Source: JAJDTT01 sp965116695
GTDB taxonomy: Bacteria; Acidobacteriota; UBA6911; RPQK01; JAJDTT01
Length of the DNA: 64,000 nucleotides
Direction of reading: 5' to 3'
Assembly: GCA_965116695.1 (NCBI GenBank)
Contig: OZ220706.1
Span: forward strand, 1,922,001 to 1,986,000
This document shows, piece after piece, positions 26,890 through 36,381 of the stretch; position 1 is the stretch's first letter, and each line of letters opens with the position of its first letter. The position numbers and the translations under genes are program-made. The notes under the pieces are model-generated. The model did not search any database. It saw nothing but the letters and a program-made list of their open reading frames with translations, and was not told the DNA's origin.

Positions 26890-28287
26890 ATGGCGCTACG
26901 GCTCTACAACACGCTGACCCGCACCCTTGAGGAGGTCGTCCCCATCGAAGGCCGCACCCTTCGATTCTACGCCTGCGGCCCCACGGTCTACGACTTCGTT
27001 CATATCGGGAACTTCAGGACCTTCACCTTCCAGGACCTGCTCCGCCGTTACCTGCTCTACAAGGGCTTCGGCCTCACCCACGTCATGAACATTACGGACG
27101 TGGACGACAAGATCATCAACGGCGCGGGGGCCCGGGGCGAACCCATCCAGGAGTACACCAGCCGCTACACGCAGGCCTTCCTGGAGGATATGGAAGCGTT
27201 GCGCCTCCAGCGGCCGGAGATCATGCCCCGGGCAACCCGGCACATAACCCAGATGGTGGACCTGATCCTGCGTCTGCGCCGGAAGGGCCTGACCTACGAG
27301 CAGGACGGGTCGACCTACTACCGCATCGACGGGCTTCCCGCCTACGGAAGGCTCTCCCGTCTCGACCTGCATGAAGCGGAGCGGGGAGACGCCACCGACG
27401 CCGACGACTACAGCAAGGACAACCCCCGCGACTTCGTCCTATGGAAGGCGAGAAAGCCGGGAGAGGCCTATTGGGACACGGCCCTGGGGCCGGGCCGCCC
27501 CGGCTGGCACATCGAATGCTCGGCCATGAGCATGGAATACCTGGGAGAGTCCTTCGACCTGCACGCCGGAGGAGTGGACCTGGTCTTTCCGCACCACGAG
27601 AACGAGATCGCCCAGAGCGAGGGCGCCACCGGCGAACCCTTCGTCCGGCACTGGGTCCACAGCGCCCATCTGGTAGTGGAGGGAGAGAAGATGTCCAAGT
27701 CCCGGGGCAACTTCTATACGCTTCGAGACCTGCTGGACCAGGGGTGGGATCCGCTGGCGGTCCGCTACCTGTTGCTGAGCGTCCACTACCGGAAGCAGCT
27801 CAACTTCAGCTTCCAGGGAATGACCCAGGCCCAGTCGGCCCTGCAGCGGGTCAACGATTTCATCCAGCGCCTCCGCGAGGTGCCGGACGGCGGGGAGGAA
27901 AACCGGGAGCTGACGGAGGCGGCCCTGCAGGCCGAGCGGAATTTCGAGTCGAGTCTGGACGACGACCTGAATACGTCGGCTGCCCTGGCCGCCATCTTCG
28001 AGCTGGTCCGGAAGGGCAACCTGCTCCTGGAGAAAAACCAGGTCGGCGGCCCCGACCGGGACGCCGTCCTGGGCTTCTTCTCCAAGGTGAACGGGATCTT
28101 CGAGACCTTCCAACTGGAAGCCCTCGAATTGGAGGACGACGAGATCGCCCGGCTCATCCGGGAAAGGACAAAGGCCCGCCAGACCCGGGATTACGCCCGC
28201 GCCGACCAGATCCGCGGCCTCCTGTCCGAGAAAGGGATTGTGCTGGAGGACACTCGAGAGGGAACCAGGTGGAAACGGGCGACCTGA
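26890..28287 (+). CDS. cysS: Cysteinyl-tRNA synthetase
   Basis: The 465-residue enzyme charges tRNA-Cys. ATG 26890 was chosen because the protein then starts as usual (MALRLYNTLTRTLEEVVPIE); an in-frame extension of 48 residues upstream overlaps the glycosyltransferase gene and lacks homology. HIGN is at residues 38-41, C29 is the first zinc ligand, and WHIECSAM plus HHENEIAQSE provide the others. KMSKS is at 267-271. The C-terminal DALR-type domain and short tail (ARQTRDYARADQIRGLLSE) are intact. Its last 19 bases overlap the lysine aminotransferase start, so the two are co-translated. Confidence 0.97.
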   Translation: MALRLYNTLTRTLEEVVPIEGRTLRFYACGPTVYDFVHIGNFRTFTFQDLLRRYLLYKGFGLTHVMNITDVDDKIINGAGARGEPIQEYTSRYTQAFLEDMEALRLQRPEIMPRATRHITQMVDLILRLRRKGLTYEQDGSTYYRIDGLPAYGRLSRLDLHEAERGDATDADDYSKDNPRDFVLWKARKPGEAYWDTALGPGRPGWHIECSAMSMEYLGESFDLHAGGVDLVFPHHENEIAQSEGATGEPFVRHWVHSAHLVVEGEKMSKSRGNFYTLRDLLDQGWDPLAVRYLLLSVHYRKQLNFSFQGMTQAQSALQRVNDFIQRLREVPDGGEENRELTEAALQAERNFESSLDDDLNTSAALAAIFELVRKGNLLLEKNQVGGPDRDAVLGFFSKVNGIFETFQLEALELEDDEIARLIRERTKARQTRDYARADQIRGLLSEKGIVLEDTREGTRWKRAT

Positions 28288-29600
28288 ACCTCGACGCGCG
28301 CGAGACGGCCGGAATCCTTTCCCGCTATCTGCCCGCCTCCGGAGTGGAGATCGTCGCCGATCTGTCCCGGAGCCGCGGGTCCCGCCTCTGCGAGTACGGG
28401 ACCGGCCGACTCTACCTGGACTTCATGGCCTTCTACGCCACCTTGCCCATCGGCTACAACCACCCGCGCATGACGCGTCCGGAAGTGGTGGAGGAAATGG
28501 GAGAGGCGGCGCTCCACAAGCCCTCCAACTCGGACCTGTACACCCCGGAGATGGGCGCCTTCGTGGACACCTTCTCCCGCCTGGCGTTGCCCGATTCCAT
28601 GAAATACCTCTTCTTCGTGGGAGGCGGAGCCCCGGCGGTGGAGAACGCCCTCAAGGTGGCTTTCGACTGGAAGGCCCGGAAGAATCGGGCCCAAGGCCGT
28701 CCGGAAGAGAAGAACCTGAAGGTGATCCACTTCAGGGAGGCCTTCCACGGACGGCTCGGCTACACCCTCTCCCTCACCAACACCTTCGACCGGAACAAGA
28801 CCCGCTACTTCCCCAAGTTCGACTGGCCCCGGATCGAGAATCCCAAGTGCCGTTTCCCACTGACGGAAGAGAACCTCACGTCAACGCTGGAATCCGAGGA
28901 GCGGGCCCTGCGGCAGATCCGGCGGGTTCTGGAGCGGGACGCCGCCCGGGTCGCGTGCCTGATCCTGGAGCCGATCCAGGGGGAGGGTGGAGACAACCAT
29001 TTCCGGCGGGAGTTCCACCGGACTCTGCGGTCCGTCTGCGACGAGTTTGACCTCCTGTTCATCTATGACGAGGTCCAAACCGGACTGGGCGGAACCGGAA
29101 AGATGTGGGCCATGGAGCACTACGCGGAACCGGACCTGCTGGCCTTCGGCAAGAAGACCCAGGTCTGCGGGATCATGGCCAGCGGCCGCGTCGACGACGT
29201 GCCCCAGAACGTCTTCCGGGTGCCGGGACGGATCAATTCGACCTGGGGAGGGAGCCTCATCGACATGGTCCGGTGCCGGATCTACCTGGAAATCTACGAG
29301 CGAGAGGGGATCCTGGAGCACGCCCGCAAGATGGGCCGGGTGCTGTTGGAGGGTCTGCGGGAGCTGGCCGAGGACGCGCCGTTCTTCTTCTCCAACGCCA
29401 GGGGCGTCGGACCCTTCTGCGCCATCGACCTGCCTGACAACCCCACGCGGGACCGGTTCCTGCGGAGCCTCCTCCGGCGCTCCCTGCTCATTCTGCCCTC
29501 GGGCGAGCGTTCCATCCGCTTCCGCCCCGCGCTGAACATGCCGGAGGAGGACGTGGCGGAGGGTCTGGAGATCTTCCGGAAGGCCGCCCGGGAATTCTGA
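28269..29600 (+). CDS. lat: L-lysine 6-aminotransferase (lysine epsilon-aminotransferase)
   Basis: This is a 443-residue PLP enzyme of the class-III aminotransferase family. GTG 28269-28271 was chosen because it overlaps cysS by 19 bp and gives family length. LAT-type blocks include YLDFMAFYATLPIGYNHPRM, FVGGGAPAVENALKVAFDWK, HGRLGYTLSLTNT, LEPIQGEGGDNHFR, IYDEVQTGLGGTG and FGKKTQVCGIMASGR, where K295 or K296 is the PLP lysine. It converts lysine and 2-oxoglutarate to aminoadipate semialdehyde (piperideine-6-carboxylate) and glutamate. No piperideine dehydrogenase is near. Role may be lysine catabolism or osmolyte synthesis. Confidence 0.92.
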   Translation: METGDLNLDARETAGILSRYLPASGVEIVADLSRSRGSRLCEYGTGRLYLDFMAFYATLPIGYNHPRMTRPEVVEEMGEAALHKPSNSDLYTPEMGAFVDTFSRLALPDSMKYLFFVGGGAPAVENALKVAFDWKARKNRAQGRPEEKNLKVIHFREAFHGRLGYTLSLTNTFDRNKTRYFPKFDWPRIENPKCRFPLTEENLTSTLESEERALRQIRRVLERDAARVACLILEPIQGEGGDNHFRREFHRTLRSVCDEFDLLFIYDEVQTGLGGTGKMWAMEHYAEPDLLAFGKKTQVCGIMASGRVDDVPQNVFRVPGRINSTWGGSLIDMVRCRIYLEIYEREGILEHARKMGRVLLEGLRELAEDAPFFFSNARGVGPFCAIDLPDNPTRDRFLRSLLRRSLLILPSGERSIRFRPALNMPEEDVAEGLEIFRKAAREF

Positions 29601-29615
29601 CCGTCCCCGGCCTCT

Positions 29616-30077
29616 CTATAGCACGTAGTGCCGGAGCCGGAAGCGAATTCGGTCCCGGGTTTCGACGGCGATGACGTCCAATCGCACCGGCGCCTCCCCC
29701 AATTCGTGGCGCCAGATGAACTCGTAGGCGAGGCGCTCCAGCCGGCGCTGTTTTTCCGGGTCCACACGCTCTTCCGGCAGAAACGGAGAAGGGAGAAGGC
29801 TCGTCTTCACCTCGGCGAAGACGAGCCACGATTCGTGCCAGGCGATCAGGTCCACCTCGCCGCGCCGGCCTCTCCAATTCCGGGCCACGACATCCCACCC
29901 CATGGCCAGCAGATGACGCAGGGCGACCCACTCGCCCCAGCGGCCCAGGTCGCCGCGAGAGGGATTGAAGCGCCGATTCCAGAGCCAGGCGAGGATCGGG
30001 GGCACGCGTCCCTCACGCACCCATCCACCTTCCGGAGTCGTGCGAAGCATCCCACGAACATAACGCCTGGGGCTCAA
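29616..30077 (-). CDS. yraN: YraN/UPF0102 family endonuclease-like protein
   Basis: This 153-residue protein has the YraN core: LGRWGEWVALRHLLAMGW, then DVVARNWRGRRGEVDLIAWH and V-F-A-E-V-K-T with the E-V-K of a nuclease-type (PD-D/ExK) fold, then LERLAYEF. A 30-residue arginine-rich lead before LGRWGE is longer than usual, and Met10 is an alternative start. The family's function is unknown, but the nuclease fold is well supported. It ends 16 bp from lat on the other strand and begins about 50 bp after the msrB stop, so msrB and yraN probably form one transcript. Confidence 0.9.
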   Translation of the reverse strand: MSPRRYVRGMLRTTPEGGWVREGRVPPILAWLWNRRFNPSRGDLGRWGEWVALRHLLAMGWDVVARNWRGRRGEVDLIAWHESWLVFAEVKTSLLPSPFLPEERVDPEKQRRLERLAYEFIWRHELGEAPVRLDVIAVETRDRIRFRLRHYVL

Positions 30078-30125
30078 AAAACACGGGACGGTCCGGAACC
30101 GCGGGCGCAGGAGATGGCAGACCCG

Positions 30126-30581
30126 CTATTTGCCTGGTTTTTCCTTGAAATCCAAGGCCGCCGAATTGATGCAGAAGCGCAGGCCGGTGGGACGGGGCCC
30201 GTCGTCGAAGACGTGTCCCAGGTGAGACCCGCAACCGCGGCACAGCACCTCGACTCGCCTCATCCCGTAGCTGTCGTCCGTTTCCATGGCGACCCGCTCT
30301 TTCTCGACCGGAGCCCAGAAACTGGGCCAACCTGTTCCGGAATCGAACTTCGTCTCCGAGCTGAAGAGTTCGCGGCCGCAGGCGACGCAAAGGTAGGAGC
30401 CGTCCGCCTTGTTGGCATTGTACTTGCCGGAGAAGGGGGGCTCGGTCCCCTTCATCCTGCAGACGTAAAACTGCTCCGCCGTCAGGGTCTTTCTCCACTC
30501 CTCCTCGGTGGCAGCAGCAGGTGTTTCCGAAGGTTCATTCTCTTTCCGGGCCGTGTTGCGGTCGCTCCGCCAGATCGCCAT
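30126..30581 (-). CDS. msrB: Peptide-methionine (R)-S-oxide reductase MsrB
   Basis: The 151-residue enzyme reduces the R-sulfoxide of protein methionine. Zinc cysteines C65/C68 (CVAC) and C114/C117 (CRGCGSHLGHVF) are present, and the catalytic cysteine is C137 in GLRFCINSAALDF. The substrate stretch KFDSGTGWPSFWAP is intact. A 25-residue charged lead carries no signal peptide, so the enzyme is likely cytoplasmic. C41 (FYVCRMKGTE) could act as the resolving cysteine. It precedes yraN on the minus strand. Confidence 0.96.
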   Translation of the reverse strand: MAIWRSDRNTARKENEPSETPAAATEEEWRKTLTAEQFYVCRMKGTEPPFSGKYNANKADGSYLCVACGRELFSSETKFDSGTGWPSFWAPVEKERVAMETDDSYGMRRVEVLCRGCGSHLGHVFDDGPRPTGLRFCINSAALDFKEKPGK

Positions 30582-30709
30582 GAGGTCTCCTTTCCGGTCC
30601 TGTTCCTCTCAGTCAGAGCATAGTTCCGTACCCGGCCTGGACTCAAGCTCCGGCCCACCTGAGCCTTGACAACCTCAGGCCGAATTCCTAAGATTCGAGC
30701 ACGTTTGGC

Positions 30710-30784
<75 letters not shown>

Positions 30785-30810
30785 TTTGTCTCCCATAAAT
30801 CCAAACCCAT

Positions 30811-33800
30811 TTGAAGAGCCGCTGCGTTCCGATACTCCTCGGCGGATGCCTCGTCCTGCTCCTCACGAGCTATTGGGCCCGGGGACAGGCGGAGAGCGCC
30901 ACACTTCTGGGAACGGTCCGGACGGAGGACGGCGCCCCTGCCGGGAACGTGGAGATCTCGATTCGCCGTCCGGCCACCAACGAGTCCTACTCAATGTTGA
31001 CCGGACCCGGCGGCAACTACCGCCGGGACAGCCTGGCCGCGGGAACCTACGAGATCCAGGTGGCGGCTCCCGGCTGCGTCGGCCAGCTTCGGATCGGAGT
31101 CCGACTCCTGGTGGGGCAGGCCCTCCGGGAGGACTTCGTCCTGATTCCGGGCGACCAGAACGAAGTTCGGGTTCAGGAGAGCGGGTGGGTCCCCAGCGGA
31201 TCGGACCGGGACGACCGGGGCCTGGTCATCGACCGGGAAAAGCTGGAATCGCTCCCGGTGGCCTCCCGCGACATCGGCCAGTTGGTGGACATGGCTCCGG
31301 GCGCCGCCCGCACCAGCAGCGGCCGGCGCCGGGGCGTGAAAGTCATGGGGATGCGGCGGAGGGACAACCTGCTCTACATCGACGGGACCCTCTTTACCCA
31401 TGGCGACGGCGGAGCCTCTCTCCAGGCCAGCACCGACGCGCTCCAGGAGTTCGACATCAAGAGCGGACTGTACTCGGCCGAGTACGGGATTCGCCCCGGG
31501 GCGCAGATCGTGGCGGTGACCAAGAGCGGGACCAACGCCTACCACGGCAGCCTCTTCTGGTTTCACCGAAACGACAACCTGGACGCCCGGAACTTCTTCG
31601 AGCAGGAAAAAAAGGAGTTCAAGCGGAACCAGGTGGGCGCCACCTTGGGCGGCCCCATCCTGCTTCCGGGGATGTTCAAGGGCACGGACCGGGCCTGGTT
31701 CTTCGTCTCCCACCAGCACCGGTCGATCCGCGAGACCAAACCCCTTACCGGTGTCGTCCCCACGTTGGACGAGAGGAAGGGGATCTTTTCGGCTCCGATT
31801 ACGGACCCCTCGACGGGCGCGGCATTTCCCGACAATCGCATCCCCGAGGACCGGTTCGACCCGGTGGCGCTGAAGCTTCTGCCCATCTGGCCGGAGCCCA
31901 ACAGCGTGGGTCCGTTGAACTTCACCAGCCCCGACTCCGTTTCCCCAACTGACAACCCCCAGATCATCGCCCGCGTGGACCTGAAGACCTCGGGCGTCAG
32001 CCGCTGGAGCGGCCGCTTCGTCTGGGACTCGCGGCCCACTTTTTCGGCTCGGGCCGTCAGCATCTTCTCCTCCCGCAGTCCCCTGGCCACCTACGGACAG
32101 TCCATCTCCTACCGGCGGAACCTGGGTTCCAGGGACGTGAACGTGGCGAGCATTCACCTGTATCGGCGTCCTTACGAGGCGTCTCCCGCCCATCCCCTCC
32201 CCGGCCTCGCCGGGAGCCTCGGCTTTGGACGGTTGTTCCAGGCCGAGGTGGATCGTGACGGAATTCCCAGGACGCAGCTCACGGGATTCGTCGGCATCGG
32301 AGATCTCACCCTCGCCGGCCGGACGGCCCTGGGCAACTGGCAGGTCAAGGATGACCTGGTGCTGCCGCGGGGCGACCACACCTTGAAGCTGGGGCTCGAG
32401 TACCGCCAGCATTTCAACCAGTACGGCCAACACCGGCGGTCCGAGTTCGATTTCTACAACCGGTACACGGGAAACGCCTGGGGCGACTTCCTGCTGGGAC
32501 ATCTGGCCCGGAGCCAACTCGGCGCGGAATTCAATCGGGGGCGTTACCACCAGAACAGCGTGTATGCCTACATTTCCGACGAGTGGAGGGTCACTCCGGG
32601 ATTGGACCTGAACCTGGGGCTCCGTTACGAGCTCCGGCTGCCGTGGGTCGATCTGCGGGGCTTCATGTCCAACTTCGACGCCGGCTCGGGGCAGCTCCAC
32701 CCGCCGCTGCAGGACCTGGACCTGGCGCCCGGTGAGACGGGCCGCTTCCAGCCACGGGTGCCTCTCATCGAATGGGGCCGCTTGGCGGGATTCCAGCCCC
32801 GGCTGGGATTGGCGCTGAGGCTCGGCAGCCGCACGGTTCTTCACACCGGAGCCGGACTCTACTCCAACGAGCCCGACGTGGGCATGATTGCGAGACTGGG
32901 AAGAAACCCGAGACCGGGCGCCGAAAGACTGATCTTCAAGTCCGATCTGGCGACGCCGACCCTGTCGTTGTCCGATCCCTTTCCCCAAAGCGGCAGGGAC
33001 GCGGCCGTCCCGGACCACTACGGCGTCGAGTCTCCCCTGCCCCTGGCCACAACCCAGTCGTGGGGACTCAGCCTCCAGCATCGCCTCTTCCGGGAGCTCC
33101 TCATCAATGCTGGATACCACGGCTCCCACACCGTCCACCGGATTGAGACCGTCTCCATCAACGACGCCGACCCGGGTCCGGGCGACCGGCAACAGCGCCG
33201 TCCCTATCCCCACTTGCAGACGGTCCAGATGCCTCAGGCCGACGGCGGCGCCTGGTATCACGGTCTGCAGGTGCAGGTGGAGAAAGCTCCAGGCCACCAC
33301 GGCCTCTCCCTGCTGGCCTCATTCAGTTGGTCGCGGCTGATGGAGATCGGCGCCAGCGACCTTGGATCTCATCATTACCCCTTCTTTCGCTCCCGGAACG
33401 TGCCCCTGGAGGCCACTCGCGGGCTGGCCGACTTCCACGTCCCGCGCAGGCTCCTGCTGAGCCTGGGCTACGACCTTCCCTTCGGGTCCGGCGGAGCGGT
33501 ATCCGGGAACCGGTGGGTCGCCGGACTGGTCCGAAACTGGTCGCTCCGGGTGATCTCCAGCGCTCAGGACGGTCCCTGGATCACAGTCCATCTTCCGGGA
33601 GATCCATTGGACGTGGGTTCGGTGGCCTCCCAATGGCCCGACCGGGTCCGGGACGCCAATCTTCCCGAGAGCCGGCGAGTACCGACCCGGTGGTTCGACA
33701 TCGACGCCTTCCGCCAGCCCCCGGCCTTCCAATACGGAAACGCGGGAAGGTCAACGGTGGAAGCCCCGGGCCTCATGAATCTGGATGTCTCGTTGAGGCG

Positions 33801-33987
33801 TACGTTCAGATTCGAAGGCGAGCGCCGTTTCGAGCTGCGGGTCGAAGCCTTCAACGCCGCCAACCGGGCCAATTTCGCCGTCGGCCGCAGCGACCCGGCC
33901 ACCGAGTTCGGCACCGCCGGCTTCGGAAGCATCGGCCGCGCACTCCCGGGCCGCCAGATTCAGCTGGGATTCAAAGCCTATTTTTGA
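30811..33987 (+). CDS. TonB-dependent receptor with N-terminal carboxypeptidase-regulatory-like domain
   Basis: This 1058-residue outer-membrane receptor starts at a TTG. A signal peptide (about 1-25) precedes a CarboxypepD_reg-like/CNA-B domain (about 30-115, with G-T-V-R-T-E-D-G-A-P-A-G-N-V-E-I and GGNYRRDSLAAGTYEI). A plug domain follows (about 150-260), then a 700-residue beta-barrel with many aromatic and charged strand motifs (AYHGSLFWFHRNDNLDARNF, LGGPILLPGMFKGTDRAWFF). The C-terminus ends in aromatic FKAYF, required for outer-membrane insertion. This is the abundant Acidobacteriota type, with a barrel resembling Oar proteins. Substrate unknown. No SusD-like partner lies near. Confidence 0.88.
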   Translation: MKSRCVPILLGGCLVLLLTSYWARGQAESATLLGTVRTEDGAPAGNVEISIRRPATNESYSMLTGPGGNYRRDSLAAGTYEIQVAAPGCVGQLRIGVRLLVGQALREDFVLIPGDQNEVRVQESGWVPSGSDRDDRGLVIDREKLESLPVASRDIGQLVDMAPGAARTSSGRRRGVKVMGMRRRDNLLYIDGTLFTHGDGGASLQASTDALQEFDIKSGLYSAEYGIRPGAQIVAVTKSGTNAYHGSLFWFHRNDNLDARNFFEQEKKEFKRNQVGATLGGPILLPGMFKGTDRAWFFVSHQHRSIRETKPLTGVVPTLDERKGIFSAPITDPSTGAAFPDNRIPEDRFDPVALKLLPIWPEPNSVGPLNFTSPDSVSPTDNPQIIARVDLKTSGVSRWSGRFVWDSRPTFSARAVSIFSSRSPLATYGQSISYRRNLGSRDVNVASIHLYRRPYEASPAHPLPGLAGSLGFGRLFQAEVDRDGIPRTQLTGFVGIGDLTLAGRTALGNWQVKDDLVLPRGDHTLKLGLEYRQHFNQYGQHRRSEFDFYNRYTGNAWGDFLLGHLARSQLGAEFNRGRYHQNSVYAYISDEWRVTPGLDLNLGLRYELRLPWVDLRGFMSNFDAGSGQLHPPLQDLDLAPGETGRFQPRVPLIEWGRLAGFQPRLGLALRLGSRTVLHTGAGLYSNEPDVGMIARLGRNPRPGAERLIFKSDLATPTLSLSDPFPQSGRDAAVPDHYGVESPLPLATTQSWGLSLQHRLFRELLINAGYHGSHTVHRIETVSINDADPGPGDRQQRRPYPHLQTVQMPQADGGAWYHGLQVQVEKAPGHHGLSLLASFSWSRLMEIGASDLGSHHYPFFRSRNVPLEATRGLADFHVPRRLLLSLGYDLPFGSGGAVSGNRWVAGLVRNWSLRVISSAQDGPWITVHLPGDPLDVGSVASQWPDRVRDANLPESRRVPTRWFDIDAFRQPPAFQYGNAGRSTVEAPGLMNLDVSLRRTFRFEGERRFELRVEAFNAANRANFAVGRSDPATEFGTAGFGSIGRALPGRQIQLGFKAYF

Positions 33988-34182
33988 TCGCTGAAAAGAA
34001 TCGCAGTACGTTATTAGCGGGTGCGGATGGAAGTCTTGCCTTTCAAGAGTCTTGGGAGGCATTCCTCCGAACCGGCAAGGGCGGGCCCGGCCACGGGCAA
34101 TCGGCGCCGGACGAGCGTATTCCCTCGGCCGGACTGACCGGCCATTGAGTCTTACCCCGTCCACGGGCAGAATGGAGTCACA

Positions 34183-35595
34183 TTGATCGATCTGGACCTG
34201 TTCGTCATCGGCACCGGGCCCGCAGGACAAAGGGCCGCCGTCCAGGCGGCCAAGTTGGGCAAGAGAGTCGGGATCTGCGACCGGCGCGAGGTGGTGGGCG
34301 GGGTTTGCGTGAACACGGGAACCATCCCCTCCAAAACCTTCCGCGAGGCCCTCCTCTATCTGACGGGTTACCGGCAGCGGGCCATTTACGGAGATTCGTA
34401 CAGGCTCAAGGAAGACCTGGACATGCAGGATCTCCTCTTCCGTTGCCAGCACGTCGTCCAACAGCAGATTCACGTGATCCGGCAACAGATGCGCCGCAAC
34501 GGTGTGACGCTCCTGCCGGGCACGGCGTCATTCAAGAGCCCGTACGAGGTGGAAGTTCGCGGGCAACGGGAAGTGACGCGGGTCCGTTCGAAATATTTCG
34601 TCATCGCCACCGGCACCGAGCCGGCCCCTCCCCCGGACGTTGCGGTGGACGGAGCTACCGTGATCACGGCCGACGAGATCCTGAGCCTGAAGTCGCTCCC
34701 GCGGACCATGACGGTGGTGGGGGCGGGTGTGATCGGCCTGGAGTATGCTTCCATGTTCGGGGCGCTCGACACCGAAGTCACCATCATCGACAGGCGACGG
34801 CGGCCCCTTGAGTTCGTCGACTCGGAAATTATCGATTCCCTGCTGTATCAGATGCGCAACCGGAACTGCATCTTCCGGCTGGGCGAGGCGCTGGATTCGA
34901 TCCATCTGTTGAACGGTGGCGCCGAGGCCCGGCTCAAATCCGGAAAGCGGGTCCAGTCCGAGGTCCTGTTCTATTCCATCGGACGGGTCGGAGCCACGGC
35001 ATCCCTGAATCTGAAGGCCGCCGGCCTGGAGAGCGACGACCGGGGACGCATTCCGGTCGGCGTCACGTTCCAGACCCGGCAGCGCCACATCTACGCCGCG
35101 GGTGACGTCATCGGCTTTCCCGCCCTGGCCTCCACATCCATGGAGCAGGGGCGCATGGCCGCCTGCCACGCGTTCGACGTGCCCTGTGAATCGATCCCGG
35201 AGCTGTTTCCCTTCGGCATCTATTCCGTTCCCGAGATGTCCATGGTCGGAAACACCGAGGAAGACCTGACCCGGAACAATATTCCCTACGAAGTGGGCAC
35301 CGCCCGCTATCGGGAGATCGCGCGGGGCGTCATCTTGGGAGACGATTCGGGCCTGCTCAAGATTCTCTTTCACCGGGAGACACGAAAAATCCTGGGGGTC
35401 CACATCATCGGAACCGGCGCCTCGGAACTGATTCACATCGGCCAGGCCGTGTTCGCCCTGGGCGGGACCATCGATTATTTCGTCGAAACGGTGTTCAACT
35501 ATCCGACTTTTGCAGAGTGCTACAAGGTGGCGGGACTGGACGGCTTCAACAAGGTCGGTCCTCCGAAGACGGGGCCGTTTGGCCAGGCGCCGTGA
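34183..35595 (+). CDS. sthA: Soluble pyridine nucleotide transhydrogenase (Si-specific)
   Basis: This 470-residue flavoprotein of the disulfide-reductase superfamily exchanges hydride between NADPH and NAD+. A TTG start at 34183 follows GGAG. GTGPAGQRAAVQAAKLGK binds FAD; GGVCVNTGTIPSKTFREA has only the first active-site cysteine (the second is Thr), which separates STH from dihydrolipoamide dehydrogenase. V-V-G-A-G-V-I-G-L-E-Y-A-S-M-F-G binds NAD(P), and YAAGDVIGFPALASTSMEQGR is the third FAD contact. The C-terminus has FNYPTFAECYKVAGLDGFN. The next gene overlaps by 4 bp. Confidence 0.95.
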   Translation: MIDLDLFVIGTGPAGQRAAVQAAKLGKRVGICDRREVVGGVCVNTGTIPSKTFREALLYLTGYRQRAIYGDSYRLKEDLDMQDLLFRCQHVVQQQIHVIRQQMRRNGVTLLPGTASFKSPYEVEVRGQREVTRVRSKYFVIATGTEPAPPPDVAVDGATVITADEILSLKSLPRTMTVVGAGVIGLEYASMFGALDTEVTIIDRRRRPLEFVDSEIIDSLLYQMRNRNCIFRLGEALDSIHLLNGGAEARLKSGKRVQSEVLFYSIGRVGATASLNLKAAGLESDDRGRIPVGVTFQTRQRHIYAAGDVIGFPALASTSMEQGRMAACHAFDVPCESIPELFPFGIYSVPEMSMVGNTEEDLTRNNIPYEVGTARYREIARGVILGDDSGLLKILFHRETRKILGVHIIGTGASELIHIGQAVFALGGTIDYFVETVFNYPTFAECYKVAGLDGFNKVGPPKTGPFGQAP

Positions 35596-36329
35596 CTCGC
35601 GTTCTCCTGCTCCCGTTCCTCCTGCTGTTCCTCTTCGCCGCGTGGTCGTGCGGAGAATTGCACCTGGAGGGACGCTCCGACGAGGAACTGGTTGCGCTGC
35701 TTTCCCATGAGCAGTGGCGGACCCGCGAGGAGGCCCGGCAGCAACTTGTCGCCCGGGGACCGGACCGGGTGGTCCGGCTGCTGCTGGAGGAATGGGAACG
35801 TACGGGGGACCCCCTGGTTCGGGACCGGATCGCTTTCATCCTCCATCCCTGGGGCGCTTTCGCCGTCGGCGAGCGCGCGGTGCCGGTTCTGGCGGCACTC
35901 GTCGTTTTCAACCGCCACTTGAGAGAAGCGCTCCCGAAGATCCGCTCCTCACCGGAGCCGGACCTTCAGAAGATCTCCGAGGAAATCGTCCGCCGTTTCG
36001 GAATCCTGATGGAAGTCCTGAGAATGGAAGTCGACGGGGAGCTGGTGCGATATCGGGACCATCTCGTCTCTTCGGTGATTCACCTCCGGCTGGTGCTGAA
36101 GCGGGGAGACCGGGCACGGGCCATCGGCGCCGTCGCCGAGATGAGCCGGAAGATCACCCGACGCATCGAGGCCCACGGCGACCTGGACCGGGATGGCCTG
36201 CCCACCGCCTGGGAGCTGGAGCACGATCTGGACCCACTGCTGAACGATGCGCGGATGGACCCCGACGGCGATGGCCGGTCCAACCTGGAGGAACACGGAC
36301 AGAATCGGGATCCCGGGGTATCGGACTAG
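35592..36329 (+). CDS. Lipoprotein with C-terminal Asp/Gly calcium-binding-like motif
   Basis: The 245-residue product starts at GTG 35592, overlapping the sthA stop (GTGA), so it is translationally coupled. A lipoprotein signal (VTRVLLLPFLLLFLFAAWSC) precedes a charged helical region (about 30-200) with HEAT-like repeats (LVALLSHEQWRTREEARQQL, LVRDRIAFILHP). The C-terminus contains DLDRDGLPTAWELEHDLDP and DPDGDGRSNLEEHGQ, which resemble D-x-D-x-D-G calcium loops of dockerins/thrombospondin type 3. A role in envelope or surface binding is possible; a link to transhydrogenase is not obvious. Confidence 0.7.
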   Translation: MTRVLLLPFLLLFLFAAWSCGELHLEGRSDEELVALLSHEQWRTREEARQQLVARGPDRVVRLLLEEWERTGDPLVRDRIAFILHPWGAFAVGERAVPVLAALVVFNRHLREALPKIRSSPEPDLQKISEEIVRRFGILMEVLRMEVDGELVRYRDHLVSSVIHLRLVLKRGDRARAIGAVAEMSRKITRRIEAHGDLDRDGLPTAWELEHDLDPLLNDARMDPDGDGRSNLEEHGQNRDPGVSD

Positions 36330-36381
36330 TGGGGGGTCGAGGGAAAATGCGACGCAGCCGGCGGTTCGATGCTCAATGTGT

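Noticed and set aside
30991..33300. A 769-residue minus-strand frame inside the TonB receptor
   Set aside because: Antisense to a receptor with a coherent domain order; no start site or homology pattern.
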